Source: a virus. From it: a DNA stretch of 48,353 bases. The notes under the pieces are model-generated. The model saw only the letters and a program-made list of their open reading frames with translations. It was not told the origin of the DNA and ran no database searches. Where the stretch lies: positions 1-48,353 of the IMG/VR virus record IMGVR_UViG_3300031857_000322. One strand, given 5' to 3'. The position numbers and the translations under genes are program-made. Below, piece by piece: positions 16,487 to 24,492 of this stretch; within the stretch, counting starts at the first letter, position 1; each line of letters begins with the position of its first letter.

Positions 16487-16863
16487 AAGACGATATCCCC
16501 TCCGACGTTGTTGGGCTTGATGAGTGTAAAGACGGTATTTGCCCTGTACCCTGGGCAAAAGCTGTTGACCTGTTGGAGAATTCAGAATTCCCTAAAGGTT
16601 TTGGAGAAAGCACTATTGAGTCTACGCTTCAGGGGCCTCCCGTGATTCAGGAAGATCCTGTAAACCATCCCTCTCATTACACTGATGGGGGCATTGAATG
16701 CATCGAAGCCATTGAGGCGGCTTTAACCATCGAAGAATTTCGTGGTTACTGCAAGGGAAATTGCATGAAGTATATTTGGCGTGAGCGCCATAAAGGCGGG
16801 ACAGAATCACTGAAGAAGGCACAGTGGTATCTCAACCGGTTAATTGAATTAGGTGACGCTTAA
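16288..16863 (+). CDS. DUF3310 domain protein with long disordered N-terminus
   Basis: The 191-residue product ends in a recognisable DUF3310 domain: 'VNHPSHYTDGGIECIEAIEA', 'YCKGNCMKYIWRE' and 'KKAQWYLNRLIEL' (about 129-188). Phage DUF3310 proteins are often labelled nucleotide kinases, but the function is not settled. About 100 Ser/Gly/Pro-rich residues precede it, read out of frame with the 3' end of the previous gene. There is a GAGGA eight bases before the ATG and no later in-frame ATG before the domain, so this start is favoured. It ends on a shared TTAA with the NblA-like gene. Confidence 0.8.
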   Translation: MSGREREAKSFTSRGSTSWSDRLYPLSGRGLNDGSQPETQNSGDGTGSSTGGGEGPFRQTSWFAPVEDDIPSDVVGLDECKDGICPVPWAKAVDLLENSEFPKGFGESTIESTLQGPPVIQEDPVNHPSHYTDGGIECIEAIEAALTIEEFRGYCKGNCMKYIWRERHKGGTESLKKAQWYLNRLIELGDA

Positions 16864-17165
16864 AAAGGTTGTAGCTCATCTTCATCATCGTCGCCGTCTT
16901 CGTAAAACGCGCAGGCGGCGGCAAGTTCTTCCAGTTCGAGGTCGGTGGGTACGTCAAAATCCAGTTGGATATTTTCGTCCGCCAGAATTTCTTTAACTGC
17001 TTGCCATTCCATTAAACGTTGATGATAAAGATTCAATAGGGCTGAGTAAAGTTCATCCCATGTCATCTCCATGGCAACGATCTCAGCCTTACGCATTGAA
17101 AATTGGAGTTCCAGGGGCAGCTCAAACTCCCGTGGCTCTACTGATTTCTCCATTGCGTTTTTCAT
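16860..17165 (-). CDS. NblA-like phycobilisome degradation protein
   Basis: The 101-residue protein contains 'FELPLELQFSMRKAE' (14-28) followed by 'MTWDELYSALLNLYHQRLMEW' (34-54), which matches the NblA/Ycf18 pattern F-x-L-x-x-E-x-Q-F-x-x-R-x-x-E, then M-(S/T)-x-x-(E/Q), then a helix ending near a basic residue. NblA brings the Clp protease to phycobilisomes to degrade them and free amino acids; phage copies are known in freshwater cyanophages. An acidic tail of about 40 residues extends beyond the usual 60. The match is by eye, so the call is fairly rather than fully sure. Confidence 0.6.
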   Translation of the reverse strand: MKNAMEKSVEPREFELPLELQFSMRKAEIVAMEMTWDELYSALLNLYHQRLMEWQAVKEILADENIQLDFDVPTDLELEELAAACAFYEDGDDDEDELQPF

Positions 17166-17189
17166 GGCTTTGATGAAACTATTTTAAGG

Positions 17190-17843
17190 CTAACCGGCAA
17201 ATAACGATTCAATGGCATCTGTTTCTGAAAATACCCAGGGATCTTCATCGATTGCGAAGGAGTTGGCAAACTCCGCCAAAACGTATGGATTGATGTTCTC
17301 TTCCAACTGTCGTATGGCACGTACTTGGTTGGGAGCAGCGGTGTAATTACGAAAAGCTCTCATTAAAACTTCAGTTGAAAGCCAGGGGTTTTCGTTGATC
17401 TCGTGCAGAAAAAGTTCAACTTCCTCGCGACGCCTATCAATAAGGCCACCAATGACCCTATGGCTTTCATCAAAGATCCAATGCGTCATTTCTTCTGCTA
17501 CAGCAGCCCAGTCTTCCTGTTGGATGCAATCAACAATGGGGCTGTAAAGAAACGGTTTCCAGCCTACCGAGTGAACAAAAGAAATCAAGCCCTGTTCCGT
17601 TAATCCATGCAGATGAATATCCAGATCTGCTAGAAGACCACGGATAGCTTTGACTTCACAGAACAGGTATTCCAGTGCTTTTTCCTTGGTGCACCATTGC
17701 CCTTTCTTAACGGGAGAACCGTCCGGATAATATTGGGTACCATACCCAATCGCGTAAGTACCCGCCTCATCTGCAGAAAACGCCTTCTCATTGAATCCTT
17801 CGTATTTACGAATTAAAGCAACAGCTTCTCGCAGATCAGACAT
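17190..17843 (-). CDS. GH24 (T4-like) lysozyme
   Basis: The 217-residue protein begins 'REAVALIRKYEGFNEKAF' with the catalytic Glu15, then Asp25 in 'SADEAGTYAIGYGT'; the residue matching T4 Thr26 is Ala31, a change also seen in other family members. 'GLIDRRREEVELF' is the conserved C-terminal GH24 segment. About 70 further residues, to the end, do not match lysozyme and may anchor the enzyme. No signal peptide is seen. Together with the endolysin at 4878-5906 this gives the phage two separate lysis-type enzymes. Confidence 0.85.
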   Translation of the reverse strand: MSDLREAVALIRKYEGFNEKAFSADEAGTYAIGYGTQYYPDGSPVKKGQWCTKEKALEYLFCEVKAIRGLLADLDIHLHGLTEQGLISFVHSVGWKPFLYSPIVDCIQQEDWAAVAEEMTHWIFDESHRVIGGLIDRRREEVELFLHEINENPWLSTEVLMRAFRNYTAAPNQVRAIRQLEENINPYVLAEFANSFAIDEDPWVFSETDAIESLFAG

Positions 17844-17890
17844 GGGAGTACAACAAGTACTCCCATATTACACATATAAAAATACAGTTG

Positions 17891-18016
17891 TTATCGACCT
17901 TGGCCACGCATTTTTTTACGGCCATGGCTAGGCAAGCTATTTTGCCCTTGTCCTTGACGCGTTTTCTTAGGCTTGGACTCAAGTTTGACGCTTGTTACTG
18001 CTTTGGGTTTAGCCAT
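17891..18016 (-). CDS. Very small basic protein
   Basis: The 41-residue product, 'MAKPKAVTSVKLESKPKKTR' continuing to 'SHGRKKMRGQGR', is strongly basic with a Gly/Arg/Gln end. Its regular pattern and its place between the lysozyme and the next virion-type gene suggest it is real. Similar short basic peptides occur in cyanophages. It could bind DNA or RNA. Confidence 0.55.
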   Translation of the reverse strand: MAKPKAVTSVKLESKPKKTRQGQGQNSLPSHGRKKMRGQGR

Positions 18017-18051
18017 GACGGGATTGAATTGGCGTTACCACTTTACCTCAT

Positions 18052-18351
18052 CTACCATTTCACGCGGTGACTCCAGTACCTAGCAGACATGATTCCTGGA
18101 TTTGAATCCTGGGCATTATGCCTTGCGTAATATGACTTTTTCCTGGCTTTATCTTTTTCTGTGGTTGGGTTCTTACCCGCACCTTCTACACCTTGCTGAC
18201 CAAAACGGATAATCTTTTCCTCACCGCCTTTACATGCTTTTACTACATGCGATTTAGTTGCATGGCCAGGGGTACGACGTGGTTTGTTGCACGCCATTTT
18301 GTCTTTAGCAATCTTGGCTGCTGTTGCAGCTTTTTTTCTTTTATCTGACAT
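18052..18351 (-). CDS. Conserved cyanophage protein, DUF6321-like
   Basis: The 99-residue basic protein carries 'KSHVVKACKGGEEKIIRFGQ' and ends 'SYYARHNAQDSNPGIMSARY' then 'WSHRVKW', a pattern I associate with a conserved cyanophage family (DUF6321). Lys/Arg make up about a quarter of it, and the first 25 residues are an almost pure basic helix. The start overlaps the stop codon of the upstream giant virion gene by one base (TAATG). Function unknown; nucleic-acid binding is likely from its charge. Confidence 0.7.
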   Translation of the reverse strand: MSDKRKKAATAAKIAKDKMACNKPRRTPGHATKSHVVKACKGGEEKIIRFGQQGVEGAGKNPTTEKDKARKKSYYARHNAQDSNPGIMSARYWSHRVKW

Positions 18352-21300
18352 TAGAGGCCCTTAAACATCGAAGCGAATTCACCGAGAAATGCTTGGCCAG
18401 TAGCGGAGTTAGGCGCTTCTTCCTCGTCATCATCTTTACCAATTCTAAAATAGTTTGTATAAAAATCTTTTGCTGTTTCTTTAGAAGTTTTTTCATCAAC
18501 TTTTTTTTCCTCTTCCGGAAAGAAACCTTCAATCGTTCCAAGGGAGGCAAATGGATCTGATAGATCTAAACCATAAGTTTTCAACGCCTCATTTTTACCT
18601 GATTTAGTAAGCAATACCTGCTCGTTTCGATCTAGGTCAGGGAACATGTTGGTATAAAATTCATCCTCTGTTCCTTGGTATCCGGATTTTTGAAAAATAG
18701 AATATAACTCTGTTGTTGGTTTTGCTAAGTCATCTTTGTAATCTTCTGGACGATCAATGTACGTTACGCCAAGAATTTCTTGAGTTGGTTTTTCACGTTT
18801 TTCATTTAAGTACTTAAGCTGTTCTCTAATATCTTGAGCAGAACCGCTGCGTAAAGTTTCGATAATAAACTGTTTAACGTCATCAAGAGTACCGTCAACC
18901 TCAGAGATACCGTAACGATCTAGTACTTCTTTCCATGCTTCGGGTGTTTTTTCAGGATCCAAACCCTGAAGTATCTCATCAGCAAATTCTTCTGGTGTAA
19001 TAAATCGACCAAAAACGGTATCTAATTTGAAAGCTTCTTCTTTCATGACCGGAACAACGGTCTCATAAAGATAGTTTTTAATTTTACTAGCATTTGTAAT
19101 GTCATCAGCTGCATCGTATCCTTGACCTTGTCCTTTAACTTCAAAGTGCATACGTGCAAATGCTGCTTTGTTGTTAACGTCAATGCCAAAACGATAAATC
19201 TGGGAATTCCAATAAGGATCACCTGCTTTTGCTTTGGCCCAATCTTCTTCTACAGTTTGTTTTTGTTTGGCGTAATCCGTGGTGCGTGATTCGTCACCTG
19301 TTGGATTAAAGTAGAAATTTGGATCAAAAGAGCGAGACTCTTGTTGTTTGATTTCGTCAAGATATTTTTTACTATACAAGTTACCTAACGTTTTGACAGC
19401 GTCATAAGTATCTTGTGTTTGGAATGGGTTTTTTTCTTCCTGACGAACATCGAGATACTCAACAAATTCATCCATTGAACGTGCTGTATTAAATCGTGGC
19501 ATTAAGTATTCATCAATATAGTTTCTGGCAAATTGTGCTTCAATATTCATCATTTCAGTTTTATCGCCAACTTGATAAGAAGTTGCAATGCCACGCTCTT
19601 TGGCGTCATCTAGGGTTCTGATGTCAGCTTCTAGGCGTGATTGAATTGGAACCAGTATGGATTTTGCGTCTTCACCTGGGTCGCCTTTGATTGCGTCAAG
19701 TATTGTTTTCCCTTCTTCTCCCTGTGCTTCTAAAAAAGTAACAAGCTTTTCAGTGGTATCAAATCCAGCTGATTTTAAAAACCCATCGTTAAATTTCCCT
19801 GTTGTTGCATCAAAAGGCTTTTTATCAGTAGAAGTAAAAGCGGAAATAATATCTTTTTTTTCTTCCAGGGGTTCAAATATTGAATAATCAATGCTGTATT
19901 TTTCTTTAATTGCTTTGTCAAACCACTGTTGCCAGTTGTAACCAACATTACTGCGCATACCAGTGACATTCTGAAGGGCGCCCAAAAGATCTTCTTCTGC
20001 TTTATCAGCAGACGTATAGGAAAGGATGCCACCAACACCAGTGTCTCCCAGAAGGCTGTTGGCAAGTTGTTTATTAATATCCAGAACTTCTGAAAAACCT
20101 GAGAAGCCACGGTAAAAACTCATTACCTCTTGCTCAGCTCGAACCTTTTTCATCTGTTGAATTGTATCTTTAAGTATGGTTTGATTAAGAGCTGCAAACT
20201 TTTTCGTATCAACCTGCGCTTTGGCGCCAATTAATTCATTAATGGCTTCCTCAAGTTGAGTGATGCCAGTGCCAGTATTAACGTTGTATGTCAGTGATAT
20301 TTGTTTATCTTCAGGACGCTCTGACAGACGAAAAAGAGCTGCAAATTCATCTGCTTTTGTTGGGTCTAAATATTTTTCTTTTGCAAGTTGAGTCCAATAA
20401 GAATCGCCCTGGCGGGCTTTAGTCCATTCATTGGAAACTTCTGGGATATTTAATAAACGCTCAGTAATTGTGTCGGAATCAATCCCGAGTTGAAGATCTC
20501 GAATGTCTTGAATTTCTTTATCAGTTAAAACATTTTCTGTATATATGTTTGCCGCAATGATATCTTCTTCCTTGTTACCGCGCAGATTTTGCGCTTTGCC
20601 TGTGGTTGTATAGTGCTGCCAATAGTAATTATTTTCACCATAACGTTCAGTAATATCGATATCATCAGCAGCAACAGCTTTATTCCAGGCTGCGTTGACC
20701 GTTGGGTTTTGATTTTTGTAATAAGCGGGATCAAACGTACCGTGAGGAGGTGTCGCTCCAAGAGAGCTGTCCCATGGAATGAGTTTTTCTGTTTGATAAA
20801 AAAGTTTATAGTTATCTTTTGCATTGTCAATTACGGTTTGTGCATCTTTTGCACTCAAACCCGCCTTTATTAAATCTCCCGTAAAAAGTTGATCCCTATT
20901 GCTGACATAATCCCCGCCTTTGGTGGTAGAAGCAAGAGAAACGGTTTTGGAATAAACGTTATTTATTGCAGTATTTTGAGTGTTCTGCTTTAAATTATCA
21001 GCATTTAACTTAATATTGTTTGCGTTTAATTTTCTAGCTTCTTCGTTTAAGCGGTAATTTTCTTCATTTAATGCTTTATTCGCTGTGTTTGTAGTAGTAT
21101 TTTGTGCGTTTAATGCTGTATTTGTTTGTCGTGTTTTTTCTATTTCTATATTTTTTTCTGCGTTATCTAAATTCTTTTGATAGTTAGTTTCGTTTAACTC
21201 TCTGTTTATTTTATTTGTCTTAGTGTTATTTTTATTCGTATCTTCATTGATATCATTTTGAATTTGTATTCTATCCCAAGCAATTTTATCAGTTGTATAA

Positions 21301-21569
21301 GTCCCGCCCGGCTGTCCAAAAACTCCAGTCGGATAGTCTGCAGGGTTTGGTGCAGGAGTATTGTCTATTGGGTAGTCTGTACGCAGTATGGGATAATCAA
21401 TTTTGTAATTAGTAAATAAAAGATTGGGGACAGGATAATTTGTTTTTAAATTTGTAGGATGTTTTGTAAACCTGGAAGTGTCGTTATCAGTTTTAAAAGT
21501 TGTTGGGTAATCTGCTTTTTCATTAGTAACAACCCATGAACGTTGTGCCGCATCGTAACGAATGGCCAT
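18351..21569 (-). CDS. Giant virion protein with YP boxes and Asn-heptad region
   Basis: The 1072-residue protein is probably an internal or tail virion protein. Residues 20-82 carry five (D/N)YP boxes. Residues 107-204 are 14 heptads with Asn at positions 2 and 6 in 25 of 28 places, a polar coiled-coil-like pattern. After that, three segments share a plan of Trp-Lys-Ala plus 'YW' ('AAWNKAVAADDIDIT' near 295, 'EWTKARQGDSYW' near 395, 'DWAKAKAGDPYW' near 790). The rest is charged and helical. No enzyme motif is visible. It lies at the tail end of the long late operon. Confidence 0.75.
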   Translation of the reverse strand: MAIRYDAAQRSWVVTNEKADYPTTFKTDNDTSRFTKHPTNLKTNYPVPNLLFTNYKIDYPILRTDYPIDNTPAPNPADYPTGVFGQPGGTYTTDKIAWDRIQIQNDINEDTNKNNTKTNKINRELNETNYQKNLDNAEKNIEIEKTRQTNTALNAQNTTTNTANKALNEENYRLNEEARKLNANNIKLNADNLKQNTQNTAINNVYSKTVSLASTTKGGDYVSNRDQLFTGDLIKAGLSAKDAQTVIDNAKDNYKLFYQTEKLIPWDSSLGATPPHGTFDPAYYKNQNPTVNAAWNKAVAADDIDITERYGENNYYWQHYTTTGKAQNLRGNKEEDIIAANIYTENVLTDKEIQDIRDLQLGIDSDTITERLLNIPEVSNEWTKARQGDSYWTQLAKEKYLDPTKADEFAALFRLSERPEDKQISLTYNVNTGTGITQLEEAINELIGAKAQVDTKKFAALNQTILKDTIQQMKKVRAEQEVMSFYRGFSGFSEVLDINKQLANSLLGDTGVGGILSYTSADKAEEDLLGALQNVTGMRSNVGYNWQQWFDKAIKEKYSIDYSIFEPLEEKKDIISAFTSTDKKPFDATTGKFNDGFLKSAGFDTTEKLVTFLEAQGEEGKTILDAIKGDPGEDAKSILVPIQSRLEADIRTLDDAKERGIATSYQVGDKTEMMNIEAQFARNYIDEYLMPRFNTARSMDEFVEYLDVRQEEKNPFQTQDTYDAVKTLGNLYSKKYLDEIKQQESRSFDPNFYFNPTGDESRTTDYAKQKQTVEEDWAKAKAGDPYWNSQIYRFGIDVNNKAAFARMHFEVKGQGQGYDAADDITNASKIKNYLYETVVPVMKEEAFKLDTVFGRFITPEEFADEILQGLDPEKTPEAWKEVLDRYGISEVDGTLDDVKQFIIETLRSGSAQDIREQLKYLNEKREKPTQEILGVTYIDRPEDYKDDLAKPTTELYSIFQKSGYQGTEDEFYTNMFPDLDRNEQVLLTKSGKNEALKTYGLDLSDPFASLGTIEGFFPEEEKKVDEKTSKETAKDFYTNYFRIGKDDDEEEAPNSATGQAFLGEFASMFKGL
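20958..21251 (-). repeat. 21-bp coding heptad repeat with Asn at two core positions
   Basis: Fourteen successive heptads (protein residues 107-204) read like 'INRELNE', 'TNTALNA', 'ENYRLNE', 'NNIKLNA'. Asn fills position 2 in 12 of 14 units and position 6 in 13 of 14. The 4-3 spacing of these sites is that of a and d positions in a coiled coil. Confidence 0.85.
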
Positions 21570-21602
21570 TATTACAAACCTTTTTTAATATCTTACCAAC
21601 AA

Positions 21603-21971
21603 TTAAACCGCAATATTTGGCTGCAAATTAAAATAACTTTCTTGAAAAAGGTCAACCAACTCTTGGGAAGTCCAGGCTTTAATCCTATCCAGTTGGATTT
21701 GTTCAAAAAATTCTTGTTGTAGATACCACTCTTCCATCTTTGTACTTGCTTTATTTGTGTTACACCTTCTGCACGCAGGGACCAGATTATTTCTGTTGTT
21801 AGATCCAGACTTAAACCTTGGAATTACGTGATCCAAACTTGTTGCTTCTGCCTTGCAATAAGCGCATTGGTTATCCCAAGCTTCGTAAATGGATTGTCGA
21901 TAGCGTCTCTTGGCTAGTTTGGGAGTTAATTCAATGAGCAGGGCGAGGGGTTCCTGTTCACTATTGAACAT
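21603..21971 (-). CDS. HNH endonuclease
   Basis: The 122-residue protein holds a classic HNH core: 'CAYCKAEATSLDHVIPRFKS' then 'NNRNNLVPACRRCNTNKAS', with two Cys-x-x-Cys zinc pairs (CAYC, CRRC), the catalytic His in 'LDHVIP', and the Asn-Asn before 'LVPAC'. It resembles the single-domain HNH nucleases of phages and cyanobacteria. It stands between the giant virion gene and the integrase-remnant region, so it may be a mobile insertion rather than a packaging HNH, since it is far from the terminase. Confidence 0.85.
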   Translation of the reverse strand: MFNSEQEPLALLIELTPKLAKRRYRQSIYEAWDNQCAYCKAEATSLDHVIPRFKSGSNNRNNLVPACRRCNTNKASTKMEEWYLQQEFFEQIQLDRIKAWTSQELVDLFQESYFNLQPNIAV

Positions 21972-22108
21972 GCTCTTTAGTAGCTGTTAAACCATTTTAA
22001 TTTCCCCTTACATGTATCAACACGTAACAAAAATCTAAAACAAAGCTTAAGGAGCTTGTGGGTTGTGGCTGGAGCGTTATCCTATCAGTGTACACGTTTT
22101 TGTGCGTC

Positions 22109-22327
22109 ATGATCAAAGCAAATGGGTGGGTCACCATCCAAAAGGCCGAAGAGCTTCTTGGGCTTGATCGAAAGACACTTTTCAAATACCGCGACAACGG
22201 TACGTTAAAACTAGGGCCGCATTACGCCGCTTTCCCTGAAACACGCTCTCGCGATACCTATCGTTGGAATGTTTCAGCTGTCAGGCAACAGCTGAAAAAA
22301 CACGAGAAAGCTGCTTCTCTGGTTTGA
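22109..22327 (+). CDS. Excisionase-like helix-turn-helix protein
   Basis: The 72-residue product (ATG at 22109; the open frame extends upstream without a good start) has 'WVTIQKAEELLGLDRKTLFK' as helix-turn-helix, then 'GPHYAAFPETRSRDTYRW' as a wing. The layout is like that of the protein at 13067 and of phage Xis proteins. It is a lone plus-strand gene inside the minus-strand late block, tail to tail with the integrase-like remnant and overlapping it by 47 bases. Confidence 0.65.
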   Translation: MIKANGWVTIQKAEELLGLDRKTLFKYRDNGTLKLGPHYAAFPETRSRDTYRWNVSAVRQQLKKHEKAASLV

Positions 22328-22703
22328 AGGGACGAGTATGATCTTTACGGATGCGATGCGCGAGCAAAAGATCAGTTATGTTTAACTGAGTTTCTTGATA
22401 AGCCATGGCTCTGTATAAGGAAAAAGACAGGAAATCCCAACGGCTCTGTAGTTTGCAGGGCTGTTTTTTTTTGAGTTCAAAAAGTAAAACCCACTGTGGA
22501 TGCAGTGGGTGGATCATACGTTTTTTACCGGGAACACAAATAGAATCGTCATCACTCCAATGGAAATCAATTAACTGATCTGGTTTGATTCCAAAGGTGG
22601 CAACCATGGCATAGAGCCACGCTACATCTTTTGTTTTTTTATGAGAAGCCAGCTGAAAGTACTCATCTACAATCCGCTGATCAACAGGCGGTGCTTGAGA
22701 CAT
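22281..22703 (-). CDS. Tyrosine-recombinase-like remnant lacking catalytic residues
   Basis: From the ATG at 22703 the product is 140 residues. 'VAWLYAMVATFGIKPDQLID' reads like the start of an integrase catalytic domain, where G-x-R-x-x-E is expected; here Arg is Lys40 and Glu is Gln43. 'VPGKKRMIHPLHPQWVLLF' follows like the beta-strand lysine segment with the Pro-Leu-His-Pro common in cyanobacterial integrases. The downstream His-x-x-Arg and Tyr boxes are absent. It is probably a shortened, inactive recombinase, perhaps now a DNA-binding protein. Homology is by eye and moderate. Confidence 0.5.
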   Translation of the reverse strand: MSQAPPVDQRIVDEYFQLASHKKTKDVAWLYAMVATFGIKPDQLIDFHWSDDDSICVPGKKRMIHPLHPQWVLLFELKKKQPCKLQSRWDFLSFSLYRAMAYQETQLNITDLLLAHRIRKDHTRPFKPEKQLSRVFSAVA

Positions 22704-22811
22704 GGCTGAGATGAGTTGGATGACCAAATCCTAAGAAGGCGTGGTTTCCACTCGCAAGTAATAAAAAATTTCTTAATCAGTCCTGCTGGACTAATACAAG
22801 TTTACATTATA

Positions 22812-23036
22812 TTACTCTGGTCCAACACCACTTGAGAAGGCTCCCCAGGCCAACCCAACTGCTTCCATGGTAGATAGCTCGCCTGATGTATAGGGAAGGT
22901 GTACAACATCTCCTGGGGTGTACACAATGGGGCTCCCGCTAAAGAATACGGGACTAAAACCAAACTGGCTACGGCTTAACTGTTCTTCTGATGTTACGTA
23001 CCGTGTCTCAACCACGTCACCAAATTCAACGCTCAT
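22812..23036 (-). CDS. Small virion-type protein
   Basis: The 74-residue product overlaps the upstream gene by 4 bases (ATGA) and is probably co-translated. It is beta-rich with many Ser/Gly/Val/Pro ('FFSGSPIVYTPGDVVHLPYT'). There is no family match. Its place after a 485-residue virion protein suggests a small tail or head accessory. A 5-bp hairpin (22779-22792) lies past its stop on the minus strand with a T-run 9 bases later, at best a weak terminator. Confidence 0.6.
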   Translation of the reverse strand: MSVEFGDVVETRYVTSEEQLSRSQFGFSPVFFSGSPIVYTPGDVVHLPYTSGELSTMEAVGLAWGAFSSGVGPE

Positions 23037-24490
23037 GTGAAAGAACCATCCTTATTTTGAAGGGAAAAGTTTTCCAACCTAATAAAGCTAGTTGGAATGT
23101 TTAAAAGTTTTTGAAGCATTGGCAACATTTGTGGCGATTGTAGATTCTTGGGTGGCATATCCATGTACGACAAGCCTTTAATAGAATTCATGTAGTTGAT
23201 ATTGTTTTTTACATTTGCCAGCTCCCTTGTTAAACGTTGTTCCCAGGCCACGATTCCCTCGTCCATTTCTACAGGTAAGTCAGATGGTTCAGGTAAAAGA
23301 ATCCCTTCCTGGAAACGGAGGGCGTAAATGTGTTTGCAGTAACGCATCTCTTCTAACAATGGACTCCAGTAGTCACTAAAGGAGATGATCTGATTGTCCT
23401 TAGCTTTGTAGTCGACAAACGTGGAGGGGCCTTCTGATGCGCCAGGAGAACTTGTGTTCCTCAAGTAGCGGCCACCAAACTCGCGGAATAAACCTGGGTT
23501 ATCTATAGACTCAAAGGTTAGCTCAAGATTTCTATTGTTAGTAAGCTCTGTGTCAACGTTGTTGTTTACGTTGCCAAAAGAGTCGGTTAAGATTTCATGC
23601 CGACCAAATTTCAAACCCGCAGGCCTGGTATATGGGAATCTTTTTGTTGTTTGATTTTCATTGCGTTTACTAAAATCAGCGTAACTACGACGACTAAAAT
23701 CTTGGCAAGTGCAGGAGTATCTACTGCCAAGAATCAAGAAACGATTAAAAGCAGGCGGCCTAGTAGCAGGGGTAACAAAAACTCCATCAATGGTTGCCTC
23801 AAAGGATCCATTTTTCTGTAGCTTCAGGATTCCATTGTCCTGATCGATGTCTATCAAAAGGGACTGCACGTACCCATATTTGGTATCAGTAGCAGGATTG
23901 AGTGATGCCGCAGTAATAGGAATACCTTCTGCTGTTAAAACGCGATCTTCCACAACCTCGCCAATAAGAGGTTTAAGGTTGGGACCACCACCAACCCCTG
24001 GTATATATAAAGGAGGGGGAAGTGGGTTGGCCGAAGACCAACTCCCCGCAAGTTTTACATACCAGTAGTCGGCGTCTTCTGTATAAGAGTCGACGCTGGC
24101 CCTTGTTCCCGTGCTATCAAATACATTATCAAAACGAAGAAGAGCACTTACACGGCACCCTGTCCAATGAATGCCAAATTCACGGTTTGATGTAGGGAAT
24201 CCTTGTAGAACACCAATAATTACTGGGTCATTACCAGGGGGCAACGAAGTTCCTGCTGGTACAGGTAGTGTGTAACGAAAAGGAAAGTTATATGATTTTT
24301 GAATACCTACTGCGACAGCAATCTCATAACCACGTCTCCATCGTGCCCAGGCAGACTCGCGGTCCATGGCAACGATAGAATTTGGTACCGAACTCCTGGA
24401 GAATTCAGTGGTAATTGGTTTTATGGCACCCAGCTTGTAATCTGTGCGGTTGTTAAAGGTACCAAATTGACCTCCAACTTTCTGCGCCAT
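23033..24490 (-). CDS. Virion structural protein with split SWIM-type zinc motif
   Basis: The 485-residue protein starts 'MAQKVGGQFGTFNNRTDY'. Residues 258-270 read 'YSCTCQDFSRRSY' and residues 384-391 'YCKHIYAL', which together give the SWIM zinc-finger pattern C-x-C-x(n)-C-x-H (Cys260, Cys262, Cys385, His387), with 122 residues between the halves where normal SWIM motifs have 6-25. The rest is beta-rich with Pro/Gly loops. It lies among virion genes; related phage structural proteins with 'CPDF' and 'CKHI' are familiar to me in general terms. Probable role: tail or neck protein with a zinc site. Confidence 0.75.
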   Translation of the reverse strand: MAQKVGGQFGTFNNRTDYKLGAIKPITTEFSRSSVPNSIVAMDRESAWARWRRGYEIAVAVGIQKSYNFPFRYTLPVPAGTSLPPGNDPVIIGVLQGFPTSNREFGIHWTGCRVSALLRFDNVFDSTGTRASVDSYTEDADYWYVKLAGSWSSANPLPPPLYIPGVGGGPNLKPLIGEVVEDRVLTAEGIPITAASLNPATDTKYGYVQSLLIDIDQDNGILKLQKNGSFEATIDGVFVTPATRPPAFNRFLILGSRYSCTCQDFSRRSYADFSKRNENQTTKRFPYTRPAGLKFGRHEILTDSFGNVNNNVDTELTNNRNLELTFESIDNPGLFREFGGRYLRNTSSPGASEGPSTFVDYKAKDNQIISFSDYWSPLLEEMRYCKHIYALRFQEGILLPEPSDLPVEMDEGIVAWEQRLTRELANVKNNINYMNSIKGLSYMDMPPKNLQSPQMLPMLQKLLNIPTSFIRLENFSLQNKDGSFT

Positions 24491-24492
24491 TT

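Noticed and set aside
21603-21971. HNH protein as part of the packaging machine
   Set aside because: Packaging HNH genes sit beside the terminase; this one is about 13 kb away and next to integrase-like remnants.
22779-22792. Rho-independent terminator after the gene at 22812
   Set aside because: The stem is only 5 bp and the T-run begins 9 bases later on the minus strand, so it was not listed as a terminator.
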